Below are positions 18,559 through 25,570 of a stretch of 64,000 nucleotides of DNA, one piece after another (position 1 is the stretch's first letter; the number at the start of each line of letters is the position of its first letter). The stretch covers positions 1 through 64,000 of the forward strand of contig JAJEGS010000007.1 in NCBI GenBank assembly GCA_022819745.1, in the 5' to 3' direction. The notes under the pieces are model-generated. The model searched no databases, had not been told where the DNA came from, and saw only the letters and a list, made by a program, of their open reading frames with translations. The DNA comes from Candidatus Latescibacterota bacterium (GTDB lineage: Bacteria; Latescibacterota; UBA2968; UBA8231). Made by a program: the position numbers and the translations under genes.

Positions 18559-20448
18559 TCAAGCATAGAAAAAAGAGACGGCCAGAGAAGCCCCGCCAAT
18601 GCCGACGCTTGCTCCTAGCAGGAGGCCTATGAAAAATGGTCGCGCCTGCCGAAAGAGACTCGCCCCGCCGTAGCGCAGAATTGCGGCCTTGAGGAGCCAA
18701 GCCAGAAAGATACTGAACCAGTCGAAGCGGATATTCTGAGTCATGCCCAAGACTAGTCCCGCAGGGTGTAGAGGCCAACCGGCGATATGATGGTTGGCAA
18801 AGGTGAGCAAGGCAGCTAGCGCAGCTCCCACACCCATAAAGAAGGCCGTCTGGAGTTGCGGAGGGTGGGGATTGTTCATGGTGTTGGCGACCCAACCCCA
18901 GTGGAAGTCGGGCGACATGACAAAGTACCAGATCCAGCCGTGGATGAGGCCGTGTCGGTAGCCCAGCCAGATATAACAGCCCAAGGCCGTCACCAGACTG
19001 ACGATGAGCGCAGCAGTCATAAAGAGGAAGAGCTGGCGGCTCGTGATCTTTTGCTTTGCCTCTTCACAGACCTTAAAAGCGTGGGCTAGGGTAGCCATGA
19101 AGAAGAGTTGGAGGTCGGAGGCCCAGACAAAGTTTACTCCCATGGCCGTCAGGTCGCGGTCGGAGAGATGTCCAGTTCCCAAGATATTGGTCAGGATGGG
19201 CGGCAGTGAATAGGGAGCCCGCATGCGACCGAGACCAGTCTGAGCTACCAGCCGCGCCATGCCGAAGAAGACGAGCAGAGCTACCAAGAGGAAGCCTAGG
19301 CTCCATAGGAGGGAAAGCCCAGTGGCATAGAGGAAGCCGGCCATGTACAGCAGGCCGACCAAGCCGACGAGGGCGACACAGCGTGGCGAGAGCAGGTAGG
19401 GTTCCTGGATGCCGCCGCCCACGATCAGGCGCCACTGCTGGCGCAGGTAATCTCGACTGACCCACAGGGAAGAGAGGACTAAGAAAAACAGGGCACCAAT
19501 CTGCTGGTGGGTCATAAGCACCGAGCCGGATGGCAGAGGGCCGGCTGGCAATGGACTTGCAATCCCGGCCCATACCAGCAGGCTGTCCTCCAAGTTCATC
19601 AGTACATGGCAGCCCCAAACGCCTAACAACACGTTTAGATTTACCAGATACCCCAGACCTATGATCAGCGGATTGATCTCAATGCGGTAACTGAGACCCA
19701 AACTGCGGGACACTAGTACGTTGGCAATGGGAATTTCAAAACCGTCTAAAACCTGAAAGTCGAAAAGACGGTCGAGCACATCTATGGTGGGTATGGACCA
19801 AGCGATCAGGAAACCGACCCACAGCAGTTTACTTCTGAAGATACTCTCCGCCGGATCGTCCAAACTCTCCACCATGCTGGTCGGCAAAATGGTCATCGGA
19901 TAAACCAAGCGCTCTCGGCGGGACCACTGATGATGCATCAAGGTGATAAAGGATACGCTGACCAGATAGAAGGCCAACATGAATGTTCCCCATAGGAACA
20001 GAGGCTTGATCCATAGGCCCCACGGAATAGGCTGATCCGCGGGGATGCCCTGAAATAGGCCCGTGATGGCTTGGAGGTCTCGTGGCACAACCCATTCGGG
20101 TATGTGGTCCCATATGAGATACTTCCAATTGTTCTCAGGTGTAGCGTAGTAGAACACCCCGGCGAGCAGAGGGATGACATAACCACCAAAACCCATAGTG
20201 GGAATGACCGTGGCGACCATGAGCGCGGAATAAATAAGCGCCAGATGGGCTGCGGAGAGGCGTAGGAGAGGATGCAACAGGCGTAGTGCCAAGCCAACGA
20301 CGGTAGTCCAGAAAACGATGAAGATAACGCCTATGGTGGTGAAGTGGTCGGCGAATCCCGAATACGTATCCAGTAGTACATAGCTGCGGACGCCGACGAA
20401 ATTCAGGAAGGCGCACAGGCAAAGAGTGATTATCAGAATCAGCACCAT
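18559..20448 (-). CDS. Polytopic membrane protein of the DUF6785/DUF6784 type
   Basis: 629 aa, with about a dozen hydrophobic segments starting at the very N-terminus (MVLILIITLCLCAFLNFVGV). Recognisable stretches are IPTMGFGGYVIPLLAG, HHQWSRRERLVYPMTILP, GLGYLVNLNVLLGVWG and LVAQTGLGRMRAPYSLPPIL. These fit the DUF6785/6784 membrane families common in Planctomycetes, Lentisphaerae and Latescibacteria-like genomes, which resemble oligopeptide-type transporters; no biochemical role is established. Last of a three-gene minus-strand group beginning at 21897, 23 bases after the 251-aa gene. A GGAG lies about 20 bases before the ATG, too far to be convincing. Transport of a small organic solute is a guess. 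Confidence 0.7.
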   Translation of the reverse strand: MVLILIITLCLCAFLNFVGVRSYVLLDTYSGFADHFTTIGVIFIVFWTTVVGLALRLLHPLLRLSAAHLALIYSALMVATVIPTMGFGGYVIPLLAGVFYYATPENNWKYLIWDHIPEWVVPRDLQAITGLFQGIPADQPIPWGLWIKPLFLWGTFMLAFYLVSVSFITLMHHQWSRRERLVYPMTILPTSMVESLDDPAESIFRSKLLWVGFLIAWSIPTIDVLDRLFDFQVLDGFEIPIANVLVSRSLGLSYRIEINPLIIGLGYLVNLNVLLGVWGCHVLMNLEDSLLVWAGIASPLPAGPLPSGSVLMTHQQIGALFFLVLSSLWVSRDYLRQQWRLIVGGGIQEPYLLSPRCVALVGLVGLLYMAGFLYATGLSLLWSLGFLLVALLVFFGMARLVAQTGLGRMRAPYSLPPILTNILGTGHLSDRDLTAMGVNFVWASDLQLFFMATLAHAFKVCEEAKQKITSRQLFLFMTAALIVSLVTALGCYIWLGYRHGLIHGWIWYFVMSPDFHWGWVANTMNNPHPPQLQTAFFMGVGAALAALLTFANHHIAGWPLHPAGLVLGMTQNIRFDWFSIFLAWLLKAAILRYGGASLFRQARPFFIGLLLGASVGIGGASLAVSFFYA

Positions 20449-20471
20449 AGCTGCGATCGGGTCGTCTGCTC

Positions 20472-21227
20472 CTATTTCATACGCTCATGCCATAGGGCCA
20501 GATCGCCTTCGACAAAATAAAGCCGCGTGATGGCTTGGCCGGTCGCTCCAGGCGCGAGAGGCCCAAAACTCGGAGCACTATGTATGCAGGAGTATTCCAT
20601 GTTCTGGAATAGGAAGAGAGCTGGTTTCGACGCGGTGGCTATAAAGCGGCGACCGTCCACCGACTGGATGGCCATCCAGCCATCTAGAACCACATCTTCG
20701 GGCGTTGCCGCAAAATTGGCTACAAAAGGGATCTTTTTTCCAAGAGGAGCGCCCTCGACGCTGTAAAGCTGGATGGTGGGCCGGGGACCAAACTGACGCG
20801 GCAGCGCCATCAGACGCTTCATCTGGCCCTGCTGGCCGACCCAATGGCGCAGGCAGTCGTGGTCCCAAACGGCTTCGGCATTATTTGGGTTAAAGCAGTT
20901 GAAGGCCAAGGTGGTCTCCCAGTCCCTAGTGCTTTCGTTGGTCAGACTCAGATGCGCTTCAACCATCTCCTCTCCCGGGGTAAGAGTGACAGTGTAGGAG
21001 AGTTCCCCCGGACGCCTGCCGACACAATGCAGCACACCTCCATCGCGTTCTTCCCAGTTGATCTCCACTTCGTCGCCAAACCAAGTTGCAGCGGCGGCAT
21101 CGCCAATCGCTTCGGGAAAGCAGGCACCAAACGTAGCTTCTGGAAAAGCCGGAACATTGGATAGAGAAAAACTCATCGAGCTTGACCCTCCTGTCCCCGA
21201 GAGGGGTTCGATCCTGATTGGTGCCAT
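20472..21227 (-). CDS. Unknown cytoplasmic beta-rich protein between FGE-like and DUF6785-like genes
   Basis: 251 aa, not recognised. No signal peptide. Rich in beta-type sequence and aromatic residues (WETTLAFNCFNPNNAE, LDGWMAIQSVDGRRFIATA, SCIHSAPSFGPLAPG), suggesting an all-beta sandwich fold like accessory domains of sugar enzymes. Two starts are credible. ATG 21227 lies one base after the previous stop with GGAGG upstream; ATG 21176 (MSFSLSNVPAFPE) has a perfect AGGAGGG nine bases upstream and would give 234 aa. The product is surely co-expressed with its neighbours. Possible role: handling of a metabolite moved by the adjacent membrane protein. Confidence 0.6.
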   Translation of the reverse strand: MAPIRIEPLSGTGGSSSMSFSLSNVPAFPEATFGACFPEAIGDAAAATWFGDEVEINWEERDGGVLHCVGRRPGELSYTVTLTPGEEMVEAHLSLTNESTRDWETTLAFNCFNPNNAEAVWDHDCLRHWVGQQGQMKRLMALPRQFGPRPTIQLYSVEGAPLGKKIPFVANFAATPEDVVLDGWMAIQSVDGRRFIATASKPALFLFQNMEYSCIHSAPSFGPLAPGATGQAITRLYFVEGDLALWHERMK

Positions 21228-21228
21228 C

Positions 21229-21897
21229 TTAGCCAGCCTCCTTTGCGCAGCGAAAACCGTAGAACATGGACCGATTATTGGTGAAGCCGCTCATATTCCG
21301 CGCCGCCGGTCGCAGATTGACGACCGATTTAGTCAGGTAACATCCCCCCTTGATAAAAGCCGATCCCGGTCCCGGTGCGTCGGCGCACCATTCGGCCACA
21401 TTGCCGATCATATCCATGACCCCGTACGGGCTAGCACCTTCGGGATAGGAGCCGACGGCAGCCGGACCTTCCCGGCCGGAGCGTCCCCAGCAGCATACCT
21501 CTGGATCAAACTGGTTGCCCCAAGGAAAACGAAGGCCATTCATGCCGCGCGCCGCCTTTTCCCACTCGGCCTCCGTGGGCAGGCGCTTGCCCGCCCATTT
21601 TGCGTACGCCCACGCATCGTCCTGATTTACCCCAGTGACTGGATGGTTGCGCTTTTCGGTCGGGAGCGTCCCATCGGACCAGAAAGCCGGTGGAGGATGG
21701 CCCGTCGCATCCGCAAATTCGGCGTATTGAGCGTTGGTCACGGGGAACTTGTCGATGTAGAAAGCATCCACGTACACTGACCGCTGAGGGATCTCACCGA
21801 TGAACCAGCTAGTGTGGTAGCCGTACGCGGCTGCTAATCGGGTGGCTTCCCGGTCTGAGGTTCCCATCGGGAATACGCCGGCTGGAATCAATATCAT
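21229..21897 (-). CDS. SUMF1/formylglycine-generating-enzyme-fold protein lacking the catalytic cysteine pair
   Basis: 222 aa, close to the length of a bare FGE-sulfatase domain. Clear fold signatures: IPAGVFPMGTSDRE at the N-terminus, FYIDKFPVTNAQYAEFADAT, NHPVTGVNQDDAWAYAKWAG, KRLPTEAEWEKAARG, FPWGNQFDPE, NVAEWCADAP and FYGFRCA at the end. True formylglycine generators carry two copper-binding cysteines in the segment before the terminal GFR; here that segment reads NLRPAARNMSGFTNNRS, without cysteines. So it is probably not a sulfatase activator but one of the many SUMF1-fold proteins of other function (binding or EgtB-like chemistry). First gene of the minus-strand trio. No sulfatase gene is present in the window. 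Confidence 0.8.
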   Translation of the reverse strand: MILIPAGVFPMGTSDREATRLAAAYGYHTSWFIGEIPQRSVYVDAFYIDKFPVTNAQYAEFADATGHPPPAFWSDGTLPTEKRNHPVTGVNQDDAWAYAKWAGKRLPTEAEWEKAARGMNGLRFPWGNQFDPEVCCWGRSGREGPAAVGSYPEGASPYGVMDMIGNVAEWCADAPGPGSAFIKGGCYLTKSVVNLRPAARNMSGFTNNRSMFYGFRCAKEAG

Positions 21898-22075
21898 TTC
21901 TTTATTTTTCTGACAAATATACGGCGCAGAGGTAGCCTATAATGACAGCAATTGAATGTTCTTGCGCCATTGTTTTCGGCGCGGGTATAGTCCCAAGCTC
22001 AGCTTTTGTTGATCGGTGTAATTGAGACCTTCAGCCCAGACAGTGGCGGCAGGCGTCTATCTCGTGCGCCTGCAC

Positions 22076-22097
22076 TATCCTGGTTGCAATATGTCAA
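22076..22097 (+). repeat. Left copy of 22-nt imperfect direct repeat bracketing the AbiE-LRR island
   Basis: TATCCTGGTTGCAATATGTC plus AA; 21 of 22 bases match the copy at 25533-25554. Lies just upstream of the AbiEi-like gene. Confidence 0.7.
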
Positions 22098-22105
22098 TCC
22101 TCTCC

Positions 22106-22133
22106 TTGCTTAAGTCAGTTTCTCCGCTATATT
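22106..22133 (+). promoter_or_regulatory. Candidate promoter of the AbiEi/AbiEii-like operon
   Basis: TTGCTT (22106-22111), 16-base spacer, TATATT (22128-22133). The predicted transcript start is only about ten bases before ATG 22149, and no ribosome site is seen, so the mRNA may be nearly leaderless or begin translation at ATG 22161. Confidence 0.35.
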
Positions 22134-22148
22134 TCTGACATCATACCA

Positions 22149-22751
22149 ATGGATACGACCATGACAAGCCTATCTCAGCACATCGCCAAACGCGCCGCCG
22201 AGCTGCCCGAGGGGTCGCTATTGTGCCCAAGAGCGTTGCTCCATCTCGGAAGCAGAGCGGCAGTCGATCAAGCACTGTCGCGCCTCGCACGTCGTGGACA
22301 ATTAATGCGGATCTGTCAGGGCATCTATGTCCGGCCTATAGAGACTCGCTTCGGTCCGCGCCCTCCCGCAGTTGAAAAGGTCATTGAAACGCTGGCGGAA
22401 CTGTGGGGGGAGACCATTGTTCCCTGTGGCGGTGCGGCGGCGAACTCCCTCGGCCTCACCACTCAAATACCGGTGCAGTCGGTGTACCTGACCTCTGGCC
22501 CCAGCCGTCGGTTAAAACTCGGCGCACTGACAGTGCATTTGCGTCATGCCCCGCGCTGGCAGTTGGTAGCACCTAACCGACCGGCCGGCGATGCGGTTCG
22601 CGCCCTCGCTTGGTTGGGAGAGATTGAAGAGAACCTCGGCGCGATTGTGAGCAAGCTCTCTCCTGCCGACCTTGACGAGTTCGTTGGGTTGCGCGTCCTA
22701 ATGCCAGCGCGGCTTGCAGAACTCGTGAGCGCACGGATCGTCAATGCCTGA
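22149..22751 (+). CDS. AbiEi-like antitoxin / DUF6088 family protein
   Basis: 200 aa. An N-terminal winged-helix region (LCPRALLHLGSRAAVDQALSRLARRG, then GQLMRICQGIYVRP, about residues 25-60) is followed by the DUF6088-type body (IVPCGGAAANSLGLTTQIP, VYLTSGPSRRLKLG, HLRHAPRWQLV). In the AbiE family this protein represses its own operon and neutralises the adjacent nucleotidyltransferase toxin (type IV toxin-antitoxin, also an abortive-infection system). The stop overlaps the next gene's ATG by eight bases, the usual tight antitoxin-toxin order. ATG 22161 is an alternative start four codons in. Confidence 0.85.
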   Translation: MDTTMTSLSQHIAKRAAELPEGSLLCPRALLHLGSRAAVDQALSRLARRGQLMRICQGIYVRPIETRFGPRPPAVEKVIETLAELWGETIVPCGGAAANSLGLTTQIPVQSVYLTSGPSRRLKLGALTVHLRHAPRWQLVAPNRPAGDAVRALAWLGEIEENLGAIVSKLSPADLDEFVGLRVLMPARLAELVSARIVNA

Positions 22752-23763
22752 TGCGCTATTCCAGTCCCTTTCGGCCAGTGACAGACGCGACGCTCTGGAA
22801 GTAGCCGCTGGCTTAAGTGGCCGTCGAGCGCATCTGCTGGAAAAAGACATCTGGGTTATACAGACACTGCACGCTCTCGCCGAAACACTGTTCGGCAGGG
22901 ATCTGGTTTTGAAGGGAGGCACATCTTTGGCGAAGGCGTATCACGCGATCCAGCGGTTTTCAGAAGACATCGACATCACCCATGACATCCGCGCTTTTGC
23001 GCCTGACCTCGTAGCCGATAGTGGCGAGGAGGCGCTTCCGGTCAGCCGCAGCCAAGAGCAACGCTGGACGCGGGCGATTAGGAGACGGCTGGTAGCATGG
23101 GTTCAAGACCGGGCACTGCCAGCTATTGAAGCAAATCTGACCCAAGCAGGACTCTCCGCTCAGCTTCGCGCTGAAGAAGATCGGCTGTACGTCGGCTATA
23201 CGCCTCTGTTTGCCGACTATGGATTCGTAAGGCCAGAAGTGATGGTCGAGTTCGGGGCGCGCTCAACCGGAGAGCCTCGCGAAGAGCGTTTGACCGAATG
23301 CGATGCTGCCGCCTTCATACCGGACGTCGTATTTCCCTCGGCCCGCCCATTTGTCATGCTGGCCGAGCGCACGTTTTGGGAAAAGGCGACGGCCATACAC
23401 GTCTTTTGCCAACAGCAACGCCGTCGAGGGGAGCGTCTTTCTCGGCACTGGTACGATCTGGTCCGGTTAGACGACGCCGACTATGCTGAAAAAGCACTAG
23501 CCGACCGCACAGGTATCGCTTTATCAGTTGCGCGGCACAAGGCGATGTTTTTCCGCGAGAAGGACGTTGCTGGCAGTTGGATAGATTACGAAGCGGCGGT
23601 CTCGGGTGGCTTGCAACTGTTATCAGAGGGCCATGCTTATGAGGTGCTTGCCGACGACTACGAAAGAATGTTGAGCGACGGCATGCTCTTCGATGACGAT
23701 GAACCTTTTGACGACTTGATTGCAAGGTGTGCCGATATCGAAGAGAGGGCGAATCGCCGCTGA
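22744..23763 (+). CDS. AbiEii/AbiGii-type nucleotidyltransferase toxin
   Basis: 339 aa. The nucleotidyltransferase signature is clear near residues 55-80: LVLKGGTSLAKAYHAIQRFS followed by EDIDI, i.e. the GG-T/S motif and the D-x-D metal-binding pair. LEKDIWVIQTLHAL upstream and ERTFWEKATAIHVFCQQ near residue 210 (the K-A-x-x-H motif of this family) support AbiEii. Such toxins transfer nucleotides to RNA acceptors, including tRNA in some members, and stop growth, giving phage defence. Its partner precedes it with overlapping reading frames. Length and motifs are complete, so the pair is likely functional. Confidence 0.88.
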   Translation: MPDALFQSLSASDRRDALEVAAGLSGRRAHLLEKDIWVIQTLHALAETLFGRDLVLKGGTSLAKAYHAIQRFSEDIDITHDIRAFAPDLVADSGEEALPVSRSQEQRWTRAIRRRLVAWVQDRALPAIEANLTQAGLSAQLRAEEDRLYVGYTPLFADYGFVRPEVMVEFGARSTGEPREERLTECDAAAFIPDVVFPSARPFVMLAERTFWEKATAIHVFCQQQRRRGERLSRHWYDLVRLDDADYAEKALADRTGIALSVARHKAMFFREKDVAGSWIDYEAAVSGGLQLLSEGHAYEVLADDYERMLSDGMLFDDDEPFDDLIARCADIEERANRR

Positions 23764-23857
23764 GCAACTTGAATTCGCCCAAGTCCGCCGAATCGGGCAA
23801 AACCCGCGTCTCTCGCCCGATCAGACATGTATAACCCGTGAACGCAGAGGGCTGAAA

Positions 23858-24091
23858 ATGAAAGATATGTCTGTGAAAAAAGAAATCCTCGATGAGATCC
23901 ATAAATTGGGAAAAGGCCAACAAGCGGAGGTGCTGGAATTCGTGCGTTCGTTAGCAAAGTCCGAGATGGAAGGCGCACCCGGCAAGACTCTGCTGCGCTT
24001 TGCAGGAACGATAGATAGAGAAGATCTGGACAGAATGGCAGAGGCGATTCAAATCGACTGCGAAAGCGTACCCCAAGGAGATCAACCATGA
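23858..24091 (+). CDS. Small DUF2281/VapB-like antitoxin-type protein
   Basis: 77 aa from ATG 23858, which has AGAGG seven bases upstream; the frame is open further 5' but without a ribosome site. The core EILDEIHKLGKGQQAEVLEF followed by VRSL matches the short amphipathic helix of DUF2281-type proteins, often antitoxins of PIN or other toxins. No toxin gene follows: the stop overlaps the ATG of the leucine-rich-repeat gene (ATGA). The downstream partner may have been replaced, or the protein may serve another function. Confidence 0.55.
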   Translation: MKDMSVKKEILDEIHKLGKGQQAEVLEFVRSLAKSEMEGAPGKTLLRFAGTIDREDLDRMAEAIQIDCESVPQGDQP

Positions 24092-25497
24092 TACGCCTCC
24101 GCCCCTTGATTTATGGAATGCTGCTAGCCCTGACGGCCCTTGGCCTTGGCCAGTGCGGTGACAGCGACCGCGCAACGGCTCCTGACGACTCTGGCCAGCG
24201 CGGCGACATCGGCAACCTTGGCCAGTGCGGCAACATCGGCGACCACATGACGCCCCCGGCCCCCGACGTCGCTTTGTTTACAGACGCCCGACTACAGCGG
24301 GTAGTGTGGCAAGCACTAGGTTGCCCCCAAGGCCCTCTTACGCCAGACGATGTCGCCGCCCTAACGAGTCTTTCGGCCTCCTATAAATCCATTCGCAGCT
24401 TGGAAGGCATCGAGCATTGTACCGCCCTACAGGAACTCTATCTGGACGGCAACAAGATTTCTGATCTAACCCCGCTGACTCAAATGGCCCACTTGAAGTG
24501 GCTCTATCTGTCCGACAATCGGATTGCTGATCTAACCCCACTGACTCAGATGACCCACTTACAAACGCTCTACCTAGATGGCAACCACGTTTCTGATATA
24601 ACCGGACTGAGCCAAATGACCCACTTGCAAACGCTCTATCTGTCCGACAATCGGATTGCTGATCTAACCCCGCTGAGCATCTTGACTAATTTGAAATGGC
24701 TCTATCTGTCTGGCAACGGGCTTTCTGATCTAAGTCCCTTGAGCCAGATGACCCACTTGCGAACGCTCTATCTAGACAGCAACCACATTTATGATGTAAA
24801 TCCGCTGACTCAAATGACCCACTTGCAAACGCTCTATCTGAATCGCAACCGCATTTCTGATATAACCGGGCTGAGCCAGATGACCCACTTGCAAATACTC
24901 TATCTGAATGACAACCAGATTTCTGACCTAAGTCCGCTGACTCAAATGACCCACTTACAAACGCTCTATCTGTCCAGCAACCAGATTTCTGATGTAAGTC
25001 CGCTAGCCTCCTTAATCAACTTGAAGTGGCTCTATCTGTCCGACAACATAGGCGGTATGGGCGTCGGGGTTTCTGATGTAAGTCCGCTGGCCTCTTTAAC
25101 CAACCTGAAATGGCTCTACTTGGACGGCAATCGACTTGCTGACCTAAGCCCGCTGAGCACCTTGACCCACTTGGAGCGGCTAGACCTGTCCGACAACCCC
25201 AACTCTCTGTCTGACAACGGGCTTTCCGATCTAAGTTCGCTGGCCTCTTTAACCAATCTGAAATGGCTCTACCTGTCCCACAACGAGATTTCTGATGTAA
25301 GTCCGCTGGCCTCCTTGACCCATTTGGAGCAACTAGACCTGTCTATCAACCAGATTGAATACGTATGGCCCCTGATCGACAACACAGGTCTAGGTAAAGG
25401 CGACATTGTCGTTTTAGGAAGCAACCCACTCAGCGACCACGCTCGCAACAACGAAATTCCCGTCTTAGAGGCCCGAGGCGTCCTCGTCCGCTACTGA
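24088..25497 (+). CDS. Exported leucine-rich-repeat protein (internalin-like LRR)
   Basis: 469 aa; ATG 24088 has AAGGAGAT upstream and overlaps the previous stop. An N-terminal hydrophobic segment (LIYGMLLALTALGLGQC) may be a signal peptide; the cysteine has glutamine at -1, so lipoprotein processing is uncertain. A low-complexity Gly/Asp stretch with two further cysteines follows. From about residue 90 there are roughly 14 LRRs of 22 residues with consensus L-x-x-L-Y-L-s-x-N-x-I-s-D-L/V-s-P-L-s-x-m-T-H, the internalin/LRR_4 type. Such proteins bind other proteins at the cell surface. The repeats are strongly similar at DNA level, so unit number may vary between strains. Ligand unknown. Confidence 0.85.
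   Translation: MIRLRPLIYGMLLALTALGLGQCGDSDRATAPDDSGQRGDIGNLGQCGNIGDHMTPPAPDVALFTDARLQRVVWQALGCPQGPLTPDDVAALTSLSASYKSIRSLEGIEHCTALQELYLDGNKISDLTPLTQMAHLKWLYLSDNRIADLTPLTQMTHLQTLYLDGNHVSDITGLSQMTHLQTLYLSDNRIADLTPLSILTNLKWLYLSGNGLSDLSPLSQMTHLRTLYLDSNHIYDVNPLTQMTHLQTLYLNRNRISDITGLSQMTHLQILYLNDNQISDLSPLTQMTHLQTLYLSSNQISDVSPLASLINLKWLYLSDNIGGMGVGVSDVSPLASLTNLKWLYLDGNRLADLSPLSTLTHLERLDLSDNPNSLSDNGLSDLSSLASLTNLKWLYLSHNEISDVSPLASLTHLEQLDLSINQIEYVWPLIDNTGLGKGDIVVLGSNPLSDHARNNEIPVLEARGVLVRY
24418..25370 (+). repeat. 66-bp tandem coding repeats of the LRR gene
   Basis: Units of about 66 bases with recurrent blocks such as ACCCACTTGCAAACGCTCTA and GATCTAACCCCGCTGAC. Variants alternate ('TQMTHLQTLYL', 'ASLTNLKWLYL'), suggesting repeated duplication of two unit types. 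One unit near 25050 carries a small Gly-rich insertion (GGMGVG). Confidence 0.85.
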
Positions 25498-25532
25498 ATC
25501 ATTCCCGTCTTGACGCCCCCCAACAAAACCCT

Positions 25533-25554
25533 TATCCTCGTTGCAATATGTCAA
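25533..25554 (+). repeat. Right copy of 22-nt imperfect direct repeat bracketing the AbiE-LRR island
   Basis: TATCCTCGTTGCAATATGTC plus AA; one mismatch to 22076-22097. It ends 16 bases before the preferred uvrC start. Confidence 0.7.
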
Positions 25555-25570
25555 CCTGCATCGCTTTCTG

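Larger units (their letters stand above)
22022..22138 (+). pseudogene. Possible remnant of a T9SS/FlgD-type C-terminus
   Basis: An open stretch of 38 codons reads QTVAAGVYLVRLHYPG, like the 'aGvYlvrL' strand that ends many FlgD-like or type A sorting domains. It has no start and lies directly after an in-frame stop. Probably the leftover 3' end of a lost surface-protein gene, now interrupted by the island that follows. The whole gap 21898-22148 has no other gene signal. Confidence 0.25.

Noticed and set aside
22744..23763. Possibility that the nucleotidyltransferase is a housekeeping enzyme
   Set aside because: The K-G-G-T-S...D-x-D core with overlapping winged-helix partner fits AbiEii toxin, not known tRNA or antibiotic nucleotidyltransferases.
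24418..25370. Regular repeats considered as a CRISPR array
   Set aside because: 66-bp period is in frame and translates to leucine-rich repeats; no constant repeat with unique spacers.
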